From assembly GCA_029891385.1 (NCBI GenBank), contig CM057224.1, positions 35,531,005 through 35,595,004 of the forward strand: DNA of 64,000 nt. The letters are read 5' to 3'. Origin of the DNA: Erythroxylum novogranatense. Its lineage: Eukaryota > Streptophyta > Magnoliopsida > Malpighiales > Erythroxylaceae. The position numbers and the translations under genes were made by a program. Of the stretch, positions 11,456 through 23,551 are shown one piece after another (position 1 is the first letter of the stretch; the number at the start of each line of letters is the position of its first letter). Under the pieces are notes generated by a model that saw only the letters and a list, made by a program, of their open reading frames with translations, was not told the DNA's origin and made no database searches.

Positions 11456-11628
11456 ATTCTTCATCTTCCACAACAGATTCTCACCGAAGCAAAGTGATGA
11501 TTTCCAACTTTCTCTTGCTTTTCCACATATCTCTTTCTTTACCAGTCCATCGGTTGATAGTCTCCACAACAGATGGGTTCTCAGTCAAACCGCGGCTCCG
11601 TAGTCGCTTTGCTCTCTGTCACCTTCCG
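11456..11628 (+). other. Candidate upstream (5') exon of PIG-X copy 1
   Basis: A block ending in a good donor (CCTTCCG|GTAAGT at 11,628/11,629) is conserved, inverted, at 30,300-30,136, in both cases upstream of and co-oriented with a PIG-X gene. It contains ATG codons in two frames (one opens MISNFLLLFH), but the main PIG-X frame has its own ATG with a signal-like stretch. I treat it as a probable 5' leader exon; it could instead encode the true N-terminus. Confidence 0.4.
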
Positions 11629-11728
11629 GTAAGTCTCCCATATGATACTTTCTCCTTGGTCATACTTCACTATAATCTCCATAAGATAGCTAGTTGAGAT
11701 GAGCATTCCTTGATAGATCTCGAGGATA

Positions 11729-12010
11729 TTATTTGCTCTCTGACCTTAGTATAAACACACTAAAAAATCTGTTGTTGACTTCTACTGATATCCTGGAACC
11801 TCGAAGGTTCATTTCAGCCCATATTTCCTTAATGCAAGTCGCAAGGGAAATTAGGCAGATAATTGTATTAGGATGGGAAATAGTGTTTAAACTGGTAAAC
11901 CATTGTAGAATTCCTGCGTATTGATGTCTGCTTAAGAACCAAAGACATTTGTGTCTGATCCTAGACCAAATGTCCCTAGAGAAATGACACTCAAAGAACA
12001 AATGGTGAAA
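11729..12010 (-). mobile_element. LINE fragment (zf-RVT zinc-binding tail), left arm
   Basis: Minus-strand frame contains HLFFECHFSRDIWSRIRHKCLWF, the hallmark of the reverse-transcriptase zinc-binding region at the C-terminus of plant non-LTR retrotransposons, here cut short. The same sequence, longer, lies on the plus strand at ~29,410-30,020. It breaks off at 12,010, where PIG-X intron sequence in the opposite orientation begins. Confidence 0.75.
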
Positions 12011-12262
12011 TAACATTACCATGAAAAGAATTGAAAAATGTGTTGAAAAGGTGAAATTTTATAATCTGATACTGCTAAAACATTTCCTCAGATAAAAGTT
12101 CTCCACTTAGGCATAGCCTGTTTAATTTTTCAATGTCAATAATTCAACTTGGCGAGCAAATTCTTCTCGCTCAAAGAAAATAGCGAAAGCAACGATATAA
12201 ACAGTACATCACCGGCTAATTCATCAGTATCAACGACCGCTATCGTCGGCGGAGGGAGCATT
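12011..12262 (+). pseudogene. PIG-X intron piece joined to a truncated SAMBA exon 1 (left arm)
   Basis: 12,011-12,137 matches 14,273-14,400 in inverted orientation (PIG-X first intron). 12,138-12,262 repeats the 65-bp SAMBA leader and the first ~20 codons of exon 1 on the plus strand. The SAMBA ATG is mutated to ATA here. After GGGAGCATTA the sequence switches to chromovirus 3' end. The inverted counterpart is 32,858-33,115, in which the ATG is kept. Confidence 0.75.
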
Positions 12263-12869
12263 ATTTTATATAGGAGAAGACATATCTTTATTTTACCTTT
12301 TGAAGCCACATGGGAACCATTTCAGTTTTTAAGAGATGTTTTTTTCTGATTTCCACCTTGGGGACAAAGTGAATGTTGAAGGAGGGGGTAATGATGGGCC
12401 ACGTCTTACGATCCAGATTGTTTACAAAAGAAAAAGGCTGAGAGGCTTTACAAAGACAGGATCCAACAATAGTGAGTAAAAGGAATCTGATAGGATACAT
12501 GAATAAAATGTGAGAATAGAGGTGGCATACTCTGGCGTTATCACTAAGGAATGCAGTTACGATTGTTGAGTCTGTTGCATTGTAGGCAGAGTCCAATTGG
12601 TGTCAAGTTGTTATTTTGTGTCAAGTTGTTATGCCAGATAAGGCTAGGTTTGTTATGCATCATTTATAAGAGCATAGGAAAGAGAGAAGAGTGCAGAGAA
12701 GATTGATGAAATATTTTGATGATTGAGAAGTAAGACAAACTTCACAAAATTGTTGGTGTCATCAATTCTTCTTATCATTATATACTCTCGTTTTCTTATA
12801 ATCTTGTCCTTTACAATCCAATATAACAGTGCTTTGTCTTTTACATTTTACTAAGTCATTGTTCTATCA
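12263..12869 (+). mobile_element. Ty3/gypsy chromovirus 3' end with LTR (left arm)
   Basis: The first ~190 bp encode a polyprotein tail (PFEATWEPFQFL, then after a frameshift VNVEGGGNDGPR, YKRKR), typical of the chromodomain/C-terminal end of Ty3/gypsy chromoviruses (EATWE...FHL.DKV). A likely LTR follows, 12,601-12,869: TGTCAAGTTGTT ... TTCTATCA, 269 bp, with TG..CA ends and a short internal duplication of TGTGTCAAGTTGTTAT. The inverted copy is at 32,250-32,857. No second LTR or internal pol is present. Confidence 0.7.
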
Positions 12870-13191
12870 GAAACAAATCTAGTTGTGATTGCATGAGAGA
12901 TTACATAAAACAGGTAACAGAGGTGGTGATTGACATGGCTAGACTTTGACCAGTAGTATAGCATGGCTCTGCTTCCTAGCGACTTTTCAGTGACAGTCAG
13001 TACATAAAAAAGTTTTAAGTACAACTTATCATATCATAAAAAGAAAATTTTCTAGATACAGATCCAAGGGCCAGCACTTCATACAGGCTATCCATAAAAT
13101 GGTACTTCTTCCAGCTTCAAGCATTACCAATGGAGGAAATCTGGCCAATGTTCAGCAAATTGAAGATATTACCTTTTAGAGAACTTTAGCT

Positions 13192-14209
13192 TCATTTTGG
13201 AGATGCTGTGGTCCTATTCTTTGTTATCTCCATCTTCTTGTTCAGAAATCCACCTAGATTGGTTTTGTACAAATTAAATGAGAATCGTTATATTGAGTAT
13301 AAACTGAGCATAAAAATACGGAACACAGAAAAACTAGCAGATATCATGAGCTAAATAATTCATCTTGAGCCCCAACAACACTCTTATGAACACAAGCAGT
13401 GGATCGAAAGCTCATATCTTGAAATAAAAACAACAGATGTCCCCTATATTATAACTTCGAAGCTGACTTAACATCCATTTCATATTCTTCCTGTATTCCA
13501 TACTCTACTAGGGCTGCTGATCATGTTTTAGAAACGCACAAATTAATCCTGTTTAGATACCACCAGACATTTATGACCAGAATGGAATCAATATTAAGCA
13601 AGGGGGAACAAATGATAAAGAACTAACCAGATCTTGATAAAAGATGGATACGAGAACGAGGTCCTTCAAACTTCCAATTATCTTCATCCAAAGATTTTAC
13701 CTCCTTATTTAGCGCTGCCATTAGATCAGCTTTCAAGACTGCAACATCAAGATTTCTATAACTGAGCAAACATCGAACTGGGAAGCACCGGTAAAAATTT
13801 ATATAATAATTTTTTGAGCACTGCCATTTTAATCCCTTCTACCACCCGTGCGATTACACATTCCCTCTACCACATAATTGACCCATTTGTTTAACTTAAC
13901 GTATGAACATAATAGATTGCCTGAAAATTAGCAAAGATTATGAACAATCATGGTGACCCAGATGGCCGAACTAAAGGGATTTCACTAAAACTGCCCAAAG
14001 ATAGAAACTTGACGAGTAATAACAGTAAGCATGAAAAGAAAAGTGGAAAAACAAAAACACAAACCAAGCATGGCCTCATCTTTACGGTCCTGGACAGAGA
14101 TGAGATTAGATGGAAATTGGAAATCTTCCAAAGCAGGATTGCTAATGCTCCCTCTGCCGACGATAGCGGTCGTTGATACTGATGAATTAGCCAGCGATGT
14201 ACTGTTCAT
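13192..14209 (-). CDS. SAMBA: SAMBA-like APC/C regulator, copy B
   Basis: Exons 14209-14065, 13738-13628 and 13253-13192, the same sizes and phases as copy A, coding 105 residues. It differs from copy A at a few positions in the N-terminus (e.g. NSTSLANSS, VGRGS) and near the C-terminus (ITKNRTT), so all the conserved core words remain. Its leader runs after ~65 bp straight into PIG-X intron sequence (14,273 onward), so SAMBA B and PIG-X copy 1 are head to head with an overlap of SAMBA's upstream region and the PIG-X first intron. All frames and splice sites are intact. Expression cannot be judged from sequence. Confidence 0.8.
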
Positions 14210-14651
14210 ATCGTTGCTTCCGCTATTTTCTTTGAGCGAGAAGAATTTGCTCGCCAAGTTGAATTATTGACATTGAAAAATTAAACAGGCTATGCCTAAG
14301 TGGAGAACTTTTATCTGAGGAAATGTTTTAGCAGTATCAGATTATAAAATTTCACCTTTTCAACACATTTTTCAATTCTTTTCATGGTAATGTTATTGGA
14401 CTAGGAATGAAATGTTGTCAGTAATTCATATGTCTTGCTTGCATACGAACTCTGCCATGAAGTTCAGGCAATGTGAAGTTTAACTCAACTTAACTTTGCA
14501 TTTAGTTCAAATTGGTTGCAGCTACATGGATCTTTTTTCTTTATTTTCTTATATTTGGGACCAAATCGTTATAAAGAGACATTACCACTGGCATCCCTGT
14601 AATAAGAGATTTGACTGGATGTTTCTTGCTACTCTCTTATTCAGTTTCTGT

Positions 14652-16539
14652 ATGGAAAATCTGCAGCTTGTTCAACCTAAAATTTGTCAGAAAGTGTGGA
14701 TTTTGTTGACATGCTTTCTATGGCTTGGCTGCCACGCACAAGTTTCTTCTGCAAGTAAGGTTGGTGCTCCTTAGACTATTTTTAGCTCCTTTTCATCTTC
14801 ATGGAAATCAGCTTATGTTGCTTAGTTGACCTATTTGGGAAAACTCCTTTTGTTATTTGGTTGCTATTTGGGTTACGTTAAACATCATCAATAAATAAAA
14901 CTACGCATCTTCTTTTCAAACTTCCATGTTCGAGCACATTGGTCCTTTAGTCCCAATTTTGACATGTCCCTATTTCTGACTCTCTCTCCCTTGGTCTTTA
15001 TCTGGAAGCATTATGATAATTTATACTGAGCTTGACCTGAGAATCTTAGTGATCTACTTTAAGCTGATATTGCTGCATTCAGTGAACCATAGTATGTGCT
15101 TGTTTGTTTGGCTACTTAATGAACTATATCTTTTTCCAGCCAAGTGAATCTTACAGCCTTTGGAACATGTAAAAAAATTCAAAGAAACGAATTCATAAAT
15201 TATAAAGAAATAGTTGTATGATTTTGATTGTAAAAGCTATTAGTTAAAACAGTAATAGTACTACCAACATGATGCATCCTCGTAACATTCAAACATATCA
15301 ATACTCATAATTTCTGGGAGCCTTTTGTATGTGTCGCCTTGAGTCCATGTTAGATTTTTCCCTTAAATTTTGGGGCTGAGAATGTGGATTCTATCTTACT
15401 ATTGTGCATTGTTGCATGAAGTAGCTGCTGTTTGGCCTCATATGCATATTACCTTCTTCAGATTGCGAGGAACAAATCAAATTTAGATGCCGACAACATG
15501 GATATGAATCATTTAAGTTTCGAAAAACACATTATGGAGCATTATTTCCAAAAATATGAAACCTTGCTTGAATCAAGTTTCCAAGATTTCATAGCGAAGG
15601 AACTTCATATGGACTCATGCAAGCTGTTGCCATATGATGCACTTCTTTTGAGGAAATCCATTCCTCAACGCATTTTGACTGGTGAAGCTTCTCATCGTGT
15701 GATTTCTACCACTTTCAAATTCCAATTTCGGCCAATGCCCTCATCTCAACTGCCTAGTCACTCTTGCAAGGTTATAGTGATTGAGAGACTGCCTTCTGGA
15801 GTCTTTGCTGACCCATTTGAGCTACAACACCTTCTGCAACGAAGAGGTACTGCAATTATTTTTGTAGGAATGCACTTAATTCGTGTTAGCAAAATCGAAA
15901 ATTTGTGACATCAAACTTTTTCTTGTTATTCTTTTAATCCATTTATTGCAGTCTTTATAGAAGCAGCCGTTTTTGGAGATACAAATCTGGAATTGCCTTC
16001 TGTTCGATCCAATCAATCTGTTGTTGAGATCCACATGAGTGTCGGGTCGAATATCTTTTCCGGAAACAAGAATGAGATAGAGATTAGCATAGACCTTCCA
16101 TTACATGCACGATATCCAGTAAGTAAATAGGAGATGATGGCATGTAAGGGAGATTTAGCACATATTAAATGACAAGAAAATCAATAAAGACGTGGCAAGG
16201 AAATGTTCACAAATGCAATACTAATGGAACTTCTTTTAATGGCAGCCCCTGGATGAAAGTGGCTATTCAATAGTGCAATTCGGTGTACCTGCTGTATTCA
16301 TGGACTGCAACATTGGAAGGAGCTCAGACAACCAAAGGTGGTTATTTATGCCAACCTACGGCCAAGATGAATCGGAAACCTGCCAAGTTATGTGGAGAAT
16401 ACCCTCTGGTAGGAGAGAACATGATAGAATTGTGTCTGCCGTTACATTTTTGACAGCTTTCATGTGTACTCTTCTTATTGTCTTGGCATCAATATGCCAT
16501 TCGGATACCACAATGTCCGAAACTTCAAAACAGTCATAG
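14652..16539 (+). CDS. PIGX: PIG-X/PBN1-like GPI mannosyltransferase I cofactor, copy 1
   Basis: Four coding exons: 14652-14759, 15462-15846, 15952-16118, 16246-16539 (954 bp, 317 residues), consistent GT..AG borders and phases. PIG-X/Pbn1 is an ER-membrane partner that stabilises the PIG-M mannosyltransferase in GPI-anchor synthesis. Evidence: signal-like N-terminus (VWILLTCFLWLG), a lumenal region with the family's hallmark LPSGVFADPFELQHL, a later LPLHARYP stretch and FGVPAVFMDC. A C-terminal membrane helix (IVSAVTFLTAFMCTLLIVLAS) and a short tail follow. The start is the first ATG that gives a signal peptide; an upstream leader exon may exist at 11,456-11,628. Convergent with the syntaxin gene, 3' ends ~0.7 kb apart, an arrangement repeated in the inverted copy. 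Confidence 0.75.
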
Positions 16540-17231
16540 TTCAGCTGCACACAATCTTTACACGATCTGTCTTACCAAATACACTTTTTCGTACGCAAGT
16601 GCTCTTTAATTAGGCTGACTGTCATTGTTTTGCTGAGCTTGGCATGGCCTAGTCAATGTAGTTCTGGGGCGTGTTTTCCTTAAGGGCAAGTCTTGGCTCT
16701 TATTTTCTTTTTGTAAAACTTAGAAATGAAATAAGCGTCTTAAATATATGTTCGCCAGGTATTATCAGCACAACTTACCAAGGCTTTTGCGAACTCAAAA
16801 AGTTAATACAAACAGTGCTTCTTATTAGACCTGTAATGTCATATAGGCGGACACGGATTATGTGAAAAACAGGAAAACAAGTCTTAACATTACTGATGAC
16901 ACTGAGGAGCTGTATCGACCAAAGAATTTGACACTTTATTCATCACATTTAAAATTTTGATGAAAACAATTACACAAAGAACACTCCTTCAAAATGCCCA
17001 GCACACCTGAATACCCAAAATAGAAAAAGATAAACATTCCCCACCCACATGAAACAACTGAATACTACCATACCATTAACTATACACCACCTCCGACCAG
17101 TAGTGAGACACTCTAGTCAGTCATTAGGTACCGTAAAAGAACATCACCAACGAAATTAGCAAAAAGACAAACTATGCTGCTGCCAAGCAGCTCCTCAAAT
17201 TGCTCAATGAGGAAATCAAGACACCTTAAGA

Positions 17232-19510
17232 TTAGGCTGCAAGAACTATGATGACGATGAGAAGTACAATTCCAAAGATAACCAGAAGCAAGCAAGTCTG
17301 CACAAAAACACACAGGATAAGTCGCAAAATTTTAAATCCAAAATACTCAAGAGATTTAAACTTGTTGTAAATATAAAACATCATATTTCTCTTATCAACA
17401 CTACTAGTCATTTTTGCAGAGGTGGTACCACAACACTGAAGTCTGAAAACCTGCATAACTTAACTTGGAACATAAGAAAGCTATGGACCTTGGGCTTCTG
17501 ATGTTCATCGGATAACATGAAACTTAAAAGATAGGTCTAAACCTCGCTAAAAGAATTTAAAGAAGGAAATAAATGAAGAAATGAAAATCCCCTACCAAAG
17601 ATGAGTTTGATCTTTGCGTCTTTGACGCTTTCACGAGTTGCGTTTTACCCTGCGCAGTTGCAGCCTGTGCATTCTCAATATGGGTGCCAATATCATCTGC
17701 AACATATTTGGCATGATAAGTGTTGACAATGAAATCAATTACCCACAATACTGAAGTAATTAAATTAACTTATATTTCTGATTGAAATAAAGTCATCGTT
17801 TTAGTGATTAAAGCTATAGTGCAATATTGAGTAATCTAATGAAAATAAGTTATTCAGAGTCATAATTCTACGATCAACCAAAAAAGTGGAATTTTGATAT
17901 GAATAGCTACATTCCAATAAAAAACAGAATAGATAAGTCACAATTCCAAAATGTCCCGAATGCAGTGGAAAACAGTTCCACCAAAAAAGAAAAGATGGAA
18001 TTACCAATCATAGCTCCTTGCTCATGTACAAGGACAGCAAGATCTTTAAATATCTCATTCACTTCCCCAATCTGCTGCTGAATTTCTTGTATTCCGTGAT
18101 CCCTTTCTTCAATGATGGCCTCATTGAAGGCAATCTCGTTCTCCAGTAGAACGACCTCCTGTCTGCAACAAAGTTATTTGATTCATTCAAGAGATGAATA
18201 GGAGTACATAAACTCATATTTGTTAGACATCAGACAAACTACAAGCACTTTCCACTCAACACGTAAGCTAGAACACAGGTAATAAGATATGATTTCAAAA
18301 GTTAAACAAACCATATTCGATAAAAGAATGGATATACAAACCCATCACTGTAACCTAAACGTCCAAAATGCAAATGCGATTTACTAATCATACTGACATT
18401 CATACAACCACACCTTGCTGCCACTACTGGAAATCTCTAGAAAGGTAGCCCTTCCAGGAATAAACAGAATTTTGGATCAATAACAAAAGGCAAGTAATTT
18501 TTAGCTTCAAACTATTCCTAGCACTTTTCAACAAGGTTACTTCCACATATACTTGTGTGATTAACATAAAAACACAAAATCAATGTTTTTTTAGCAGTGG
18601 ATTATACTTAGTATGTAGATGAGCACCATTTTACCTTCTTGACTCTACAAGAAGTGCTTGCTGTTCCGGAGTCTTATCTCGACTTACATCTATCTCACTT
18701 TCTGTATAGCTGCAAAGCAAGAAAACCACAATCTTTAGACGATATAAAATAAAAATATGCAACACTGAGTGAGATAACAGTGACTGAAACAAAACTATTC
18801 ATTCCAAGTTGAATTTCTTTTCACAAAAGCTCCAACATCCAATAATAGGGAAATGAAGTCATAATTCAGTGCTTCCTAAGACAATTGACCTGGAAGGTAG
18901 AACTGTCTGGGGAACAAATGGAGTGTATGCAGTTTCCTTCTCGGCAGCAAGTCGCTGAGCTTTCTGAAATTCTTTCAGAACTGCTTGAAAATCTTTTGCA
19001 AGTTTAGCATCAGCAATCTTTTTGCTTTGCTGGAATTGTAACAACAACAAAAATCGAGCGACCAAGCAATATTAAAATCCAATCTACAGAAAGAAAAAAA
19101 ATGACGAAAATCAGCAATACATACACTGACTCCCGCATTGTGATCAGTTTCACTAGCTTGCTTTAATCTTGCCGAAGTATCTTTCACCAACTGCCCGATA
19201 TGCAGTCTTGTCTTGTGCCTGTCATGCAATAAGTAACAATCATAAAACCCTAATGAAATTGATTAAAGAAATTAATTAAAACTAATAGAGAAATTCACAA
19301 AACAACAAAGTTAGAAAAGGCGACAGACAGTTTCTCGCGAAGGTCGGGGGTGTCTTTTGGGGTGCCGAGGGTGTTGACGAGACGCTGGAAGGTGGAAACG
19401 GCGGTGTTGATCTGGAAGATTCCAGAAGCCACCGCCTGCGTGGCGTCTTGTTTACCGTTGACCCTCGATGCCCTCAACGGCCGGCCTGCCTCCAGATCTT
19501 GAAAGCTCAT
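17232..19510 (-). CDS. SYP22: Qa-SNARE syntaxin, SYP22/VAM3 type (intact copy)
   Basis: Seven exons: 19510-19329, 19218-19125, 19029-18890, 18709-18635, 18162-18005, 17696-17596, 17297-17232 (816 bp, 271 residues). SYP22-type syntaxins drive fusion at the prevacuolar compartment and vacuole. N-terminal MSFQDLEAG and the Habc region (residues ~20-150: [40 protein letters not shown]). The SNARE motif is residues ~175-235 with the ionic-layer Gln in VHEQGAMI (about Q212), and the C-terminal anchor is [21 protein letters not shown]. Exon junctions all keep frame. The closest relatives could equally be SYP23 or SYP21. An inverted copy at 24,446-26,428 lacks exon 1. Confidence 0.87.
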
Positions 19511-19900
19511 TTTTCCTTTTTTTTTCTTTGAATTAAAATCAATTCAATTCCCCACCCTCGAGAGAAAAGGAAAAACTTAATCTACTTTCTTGAGAAAGAG
19601 AACCAGAAAGTAGGTGTGTGGGTGTTTGGGTGTCGGGGAAGGGAGGGGAATTAACCGATACAGGAACAGGGAAGGTACCCTTAAAGGCAGAGAAAAGCTT
19701 AGAACACGCCGTGTGTTTTGATTCTTTCTTTCTTTCTTTCTTAGAAGTTGTCAAAGAGAAAATGAGGTAAATATGATGAAAGAATTATGTGCCGAGGGCT
19801 CTTCTTGGAAAGAAGTTGACACGTGGGAAGGTCAGATTGGTTGGGTGGTGGTGGTTCTCATTTACTTCATTGTCCTGACAGGTAAATTGGTATGAGTTGT
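19511..19900 (-). promoter_or_regulatory. Promoter/5' leader region of the intact syntaxin gene
   Basis: Directly upstream of the syntaxin ATG, with a CT-rich leader (TTTCTTTCTTTC at ~19,725-19,742) and an ACACGTG box near 19,818. The distal part (about 19,803-19,880) is retained in inverted form at ~24,240-24,306, but the proximal 0.45 kb and exon 1 are missing there. Confidence 0.4.
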
Positions 19901-20606
19901 TCTGGTTTAAGTGACCCTCTCTCTCGTATATACAATCGTTTAAAATTTGAAGTCAGAACTTTAACACTCACGAAGGACTTATCCAGTTTGAGCGAGAATT
20001 AGTATAAGTGTAGATAGTTTAAAGATGTCTTCTCATAATTGAGATATTTATAAGACACCTTATTATAAAAAAAAAAAGACATGAATATGATTAAGCAGAT
20101 GAGATTGGGTTATTTTGATTGTTAGCAAATCAATGGCATTGTTGGTACATCATTAATATAGTTCGATATAATCCCTAAACTACAAAGTAAGTGTAATACG
20201 ATGTTTTGAAAACATGAATCGCATGACTCAGATTAGGCTCTATTTTAATAATATTAATATTACTTTACTCTAATCAATTTAATCTAAGTTGGATTGATTC
20301 TAATTCAATTTAAATCGACAATACTTGTGATCCATAATTTAATATAATAAATATTTTAATAATTCTTATTATTAAAACTAGATTAATTTTGTGAGTTAAT
20401 TAATTTTTATAAATTATAATAAACTAACTAATTTTTATTTAATATAGTCATTTTAATTAAACTTCAAAATTTTAATTATTTCAAATTCTTTAAATTTATA
20501 AGATCCTTTTACACTCAACTTTTGGCATTAAATAAGTACAAATAAACGATAAAATAGTCGTCCACTTGGCCAAAGCCAAAAGTGCCACATACTACACCAA
20601 AGTTCG
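19901..20606. repeat. Inner end of the left arm of the large inverted duplication
   Basis: AT-rich DNA whose parts recur inverted at 23,642-24,240. The innermost ~50 bp (20,556-20,606) matches the MAM33 gene 3' flank at 23,642-23,700, which shows the arms meet the spacer at about 20,606 and 23,642. No gene seen. Confidence 0.7.
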
Positions 20607-20631
20607 CCTGTTTAATTTTTTTATAATCTGT

Positions 20632-21390
20632 TTGGTACAAGGGAATAGCATTTCTATTCCTACCCTATTCCACGATAATTATAGAACCCTTGTTTGGTTT
20701 AAAGTAAACACATAATAGTCATTCCTCGTCAATACATATTCTTCGATTTTAAAGAATACCTAATACCAACTGAAACTTGTTATTACTTAATCGTCGAATA
20801 CATAATCTTCTTCTCCCTCTAACCTTGTTCCTTTTTACAAACATATCCTTACACATAAGCCTCCTTCCGACTTCTTCAACATCTGAAATATTTTGGAGTC
20901 CCTCTTCAAAAGTTCTTCCTCTTCTCCACAAAAGTTCTTCCTCTGCTTGACGTTCCAGCATTCTATGGTCAGATTGTAGGTAAGTTATTTGTATTGTTTT
21001 GATTGGGTGATAGGTTTCGATTGAGTGAGGGATATGTTGTTCATGTGGGTATTTTCGATGAATTGCATCTGGGTAATTTGTTTGGGTTTTGTTTTTCGTA
21101 TGGGTATTTCATCTGGATATTTTCAATGGGTTTCGATGAATTACATTGTGTGTTCTTCTCCTTCTTTGAAGTTGATACATCGTCGGAATCCCTCTTTACC
21201 CATTTTTGTGTCCTACTCACATTCACTCTCTACCTATTTCATCACCGTAAAAGTCCATCTCACGACCTGACTTTGAGATTTCTTCGATTAAAGTTCAGAT
21301 CTGGTATGAGAATATGGACGCTGAACTGAGAATATGAAGTTCAGCGTGCTCACTGTTCACGTGAACAGTAAACGCTGAACAGTTCAGCGT
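20632..21390 (-). mobile_element. Truncated inverted copy of the MITE-like element, abutting the MAM33 leader
   Basis: Matches 10,700-11,455 in inverted orientation, beginning CTGTTTGGTACAAGGG and ending inside the GTTCAGCGT palindrome cluster at ~21,390. There it joins sequence homologous to the MAM33 first exon (ACAGTCGAAAAACTCAGAATCG). The other end of the element is missing. It contains the ACTGTTCACGTGAACAGT palindrome at 21,352-21,369. Confidence 0.75.
21352..21369. promoter_or_regulatory. Perfect 18-bp palindrome with G-box core next to the MAM33 leader
   Basis: ACTGTTCACGTGAACAGT is a perfect palindrome containing CACGTG, ~25 bp before the transposon/leader junction of the MAM33 gene. 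CACGTG is the classical G-box for bZIP/bHLH factors. It came with the MITE-like element; regulatory use is inference. Confidence 0.45.
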
Positions 21391-22080
21391 GGTCACAGTC
21401 GAAAAACTCAGAATCGCCGGTGGTCCTCCGCCGGTTCTAAGCGAAGTGCTTCTCACCGGGCTTCCTTCCCAAAGCTCATTTGCACCTCTCAGGTGATTTC
21501 CCTTTTCCTTTTTTGGATTTTGGTGTGAAACAGAACTGCAAGGCATTCCCTTTCTTATTTCGTTTGTCTATAAACAAATTCACTCCTTATAATGCATGTG
21601 CATAATCTACTGCACATTAAACATTCTTAAAATTGTTCGTGCGTTTGTCTTTACGGTGTTTGAAATTTGAAATGCAAATACTAACGATTGAGAGAAATGT
21701 AAAACAGATATCAAGATTGGGTAATTTCTATTTGTTTATGTTTTCCATGGAATGAAAAGGACGAGAAAATGGTTTCTAGTATAGATGACTATGCATTGAA
21801 ATTGAAGAAGTTATGTAAATTTGAGACTTAAGTTTGATTGAAACTATATATTGGAAGTTGAAATCTTAACTTGAGTAACTATTGTACTATTTTAGTTGAA
21901 TGCTAGCCATTTAAATTTATTTTCTTGTCATGTTTGGTTATTCTCCCCCATAATATTGAGACTAACAAATTTCCCTTGTTTCTAGACCTATGTACGTTTT
22001 TGGATTAGTAATGAACGCATACTTGACAGATAAATAGAATTGTTTAAATTGCAGATAAAAATTTGTTGTTGGAACTAGAA

Positions 22081-23551
22081 ATGGCTCTCAACACAATTCT
22101 CCGTAGGTCTGTCTCAACATTTGGCCCACTTGCAAATCAGCTTATTCAAGGTGGTTGCAGGAATTATGTTCCAGCTATCTTTGCCGCTTTGAACTATTCC
22201 GGTCTTTCGTACAAACCTGGTTATGTTGCTCCAGTTATACGCTATTATTCTACAGCTACTGAAACTAAAAAGCCAAGTTCCACTGAGACACTGCTACAAG
22301 TTATTGAATCAGAGATTAAGGTGGCGCAGGAAAGTGATGATCATGATAAGGTCAGCAATTTTTCCTTTTTTGGTTTTTCTGCTCTTTATAAATAGGCCAT
22401 TTTGGTTGTTTGCTGTGACATAAGTGAAAGTTTAAATAACGAAGTATCTATAGTTTTGGTAAATGGGCTCAAAGTCTTTGTCATCAGGCAGAATTATATA
22501 GTGGACTTATTTTTTGTTTTCATTGCTGAGAATCTTGCTGGAATAGGAACATCTGCTTATGGTTTTGTTTGGAGGGTGGGGGGTGGAACGGTTAGGTTAT
22601 ACTGACTTGTGTTTCGTTACTGAGAATCTTGCTGGAATATGAATGTTATGTTTTGGAGGGAATGAAAAGTGAGGTTATATGAACTAGACTTTTGAATTTT
22701 CGTAACTTGGGATATATCCTTCACCTGCTTTTTTTCAATTATTATAAGATTACGGATCATTTCCAGATACCTTTGTGGTCAAGTTTCATGTAGTTGCAAA
22801 TCTCATTTCTTGTTTTTGTCCATCAGCAGGTAGTCATTCTTTTATCTTGATGGCAACATGCTATCTCTTGAATGTAACTTGGGATATGATCACTGAGAAT
22901 TCATAGGGAATTCTATTTATGCAATGTTTATCAATTTCGGTGTGTTCAATTCAATAGGTTGAAGAGATTCCAACTAGCTTCCCTTTCAAGGTTGAGGACC
23001 ATGCTGGACAGCAGACTGTTACCTTGACAAGAGAATATGATGGTGAATCTATAAAGGTTGAAGTTCATATGCCCGATATTGTTTCTGGAGAAGATAATGA
23101 TATTCGGTACGACGAAGATGATATTGAGAAGCCAACTCAATCACACTTACCCTTGCTTGTTACTGTATCGAAGAAGAGTGGAATTTCTCTGGAGTTTGGT
23201 TGTATTGCCTACGCTGATGAAATTGTTATAGACAGCTTGTCAGTCAAGAAAACGGAAACTTCAGAAGAAGACATTCCGTACGAGGGTCCTAACTGGAAGT
23301 AAGACTGCTGCCCATGTATTTTTCTGATAATTATCTCAGTGGTTTGGTCTAGGTTATTTAACAAGAATGTTCCCATTTTGTCTTTTTACAGTGATTTGGA
23401 CGAGAACTTGAGGAAGGGCTTCCACAAATATCTGGAGATTAGAGGAATAAAGCCCAGCACAACCAATTTCTTACACGAGTACATGATCAACAAAGATAGT
23501 AGGGAGTATGTGGGGTGGCTGAAGGATCTTAAGAAGTTCATTGAAGAGTGA
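22081..23551 (+). CDS. MAM33/p32-family mitochondrial matrix glycoprotein
   Basis: Three coding exons: 22081-22350, 22958-23298 and 23392-23551 (771 bp, 256 residues). A noncoding first exon ends at about 21,490 (CTCTCAG|GTGATT), with the leader intron closing at TTGCAG before 22,054. The family forms acidic trimeric proteins of the mitochondrial matrix involved in mitochondrial gene expression. An Arg/Ser-rich targeting N-terminus (MALNTILRRSVST) precedes the conserved core: IPTSFPFKVED, the acidic stretch PDIVSGEDNDI, a beta region, and the C-terminal DLDENLRKGFHKYLEIRGIKPSTTNFLHEYM and EYVGWLKDLKKF blocks. It is single copy, in the spacer of the large inverted duplication. Its first exon and leader intron recur at 36,228-36,845 (+) and, inverted, at 36,846-37,330. 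A transposon fragment replaces the native promoter. Confidence 0.87.

Larger units (their letters stand above)
11456..20606. repeat. Left arm of large inverted duplication
   Basis: Carries, in order, PIG-X leader exon, LINE fragment, SAMBA fragment, chromovirus end, SAMBA B, PIG-X 1 and the syntaxin. The same blocks reappear on the opposite strand in 23,642-33,115, with local differences: the right arm has 29,410-30,838 where the left joins directly, and lacks syntaxin exon 1. Blocks align base by base over kilobases with scattered substitutions and small indels, so this is an old duplication, not a read artefact. Confidence 0.85.

Noticed and set aside
14210..14257. N-terminal extension of SAMBA reading ASKFFSLKENS
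   Set aside because: The frame has TTG, not ATG, at its start in all copies; the conserved protein begins at the downstream MNSTS.
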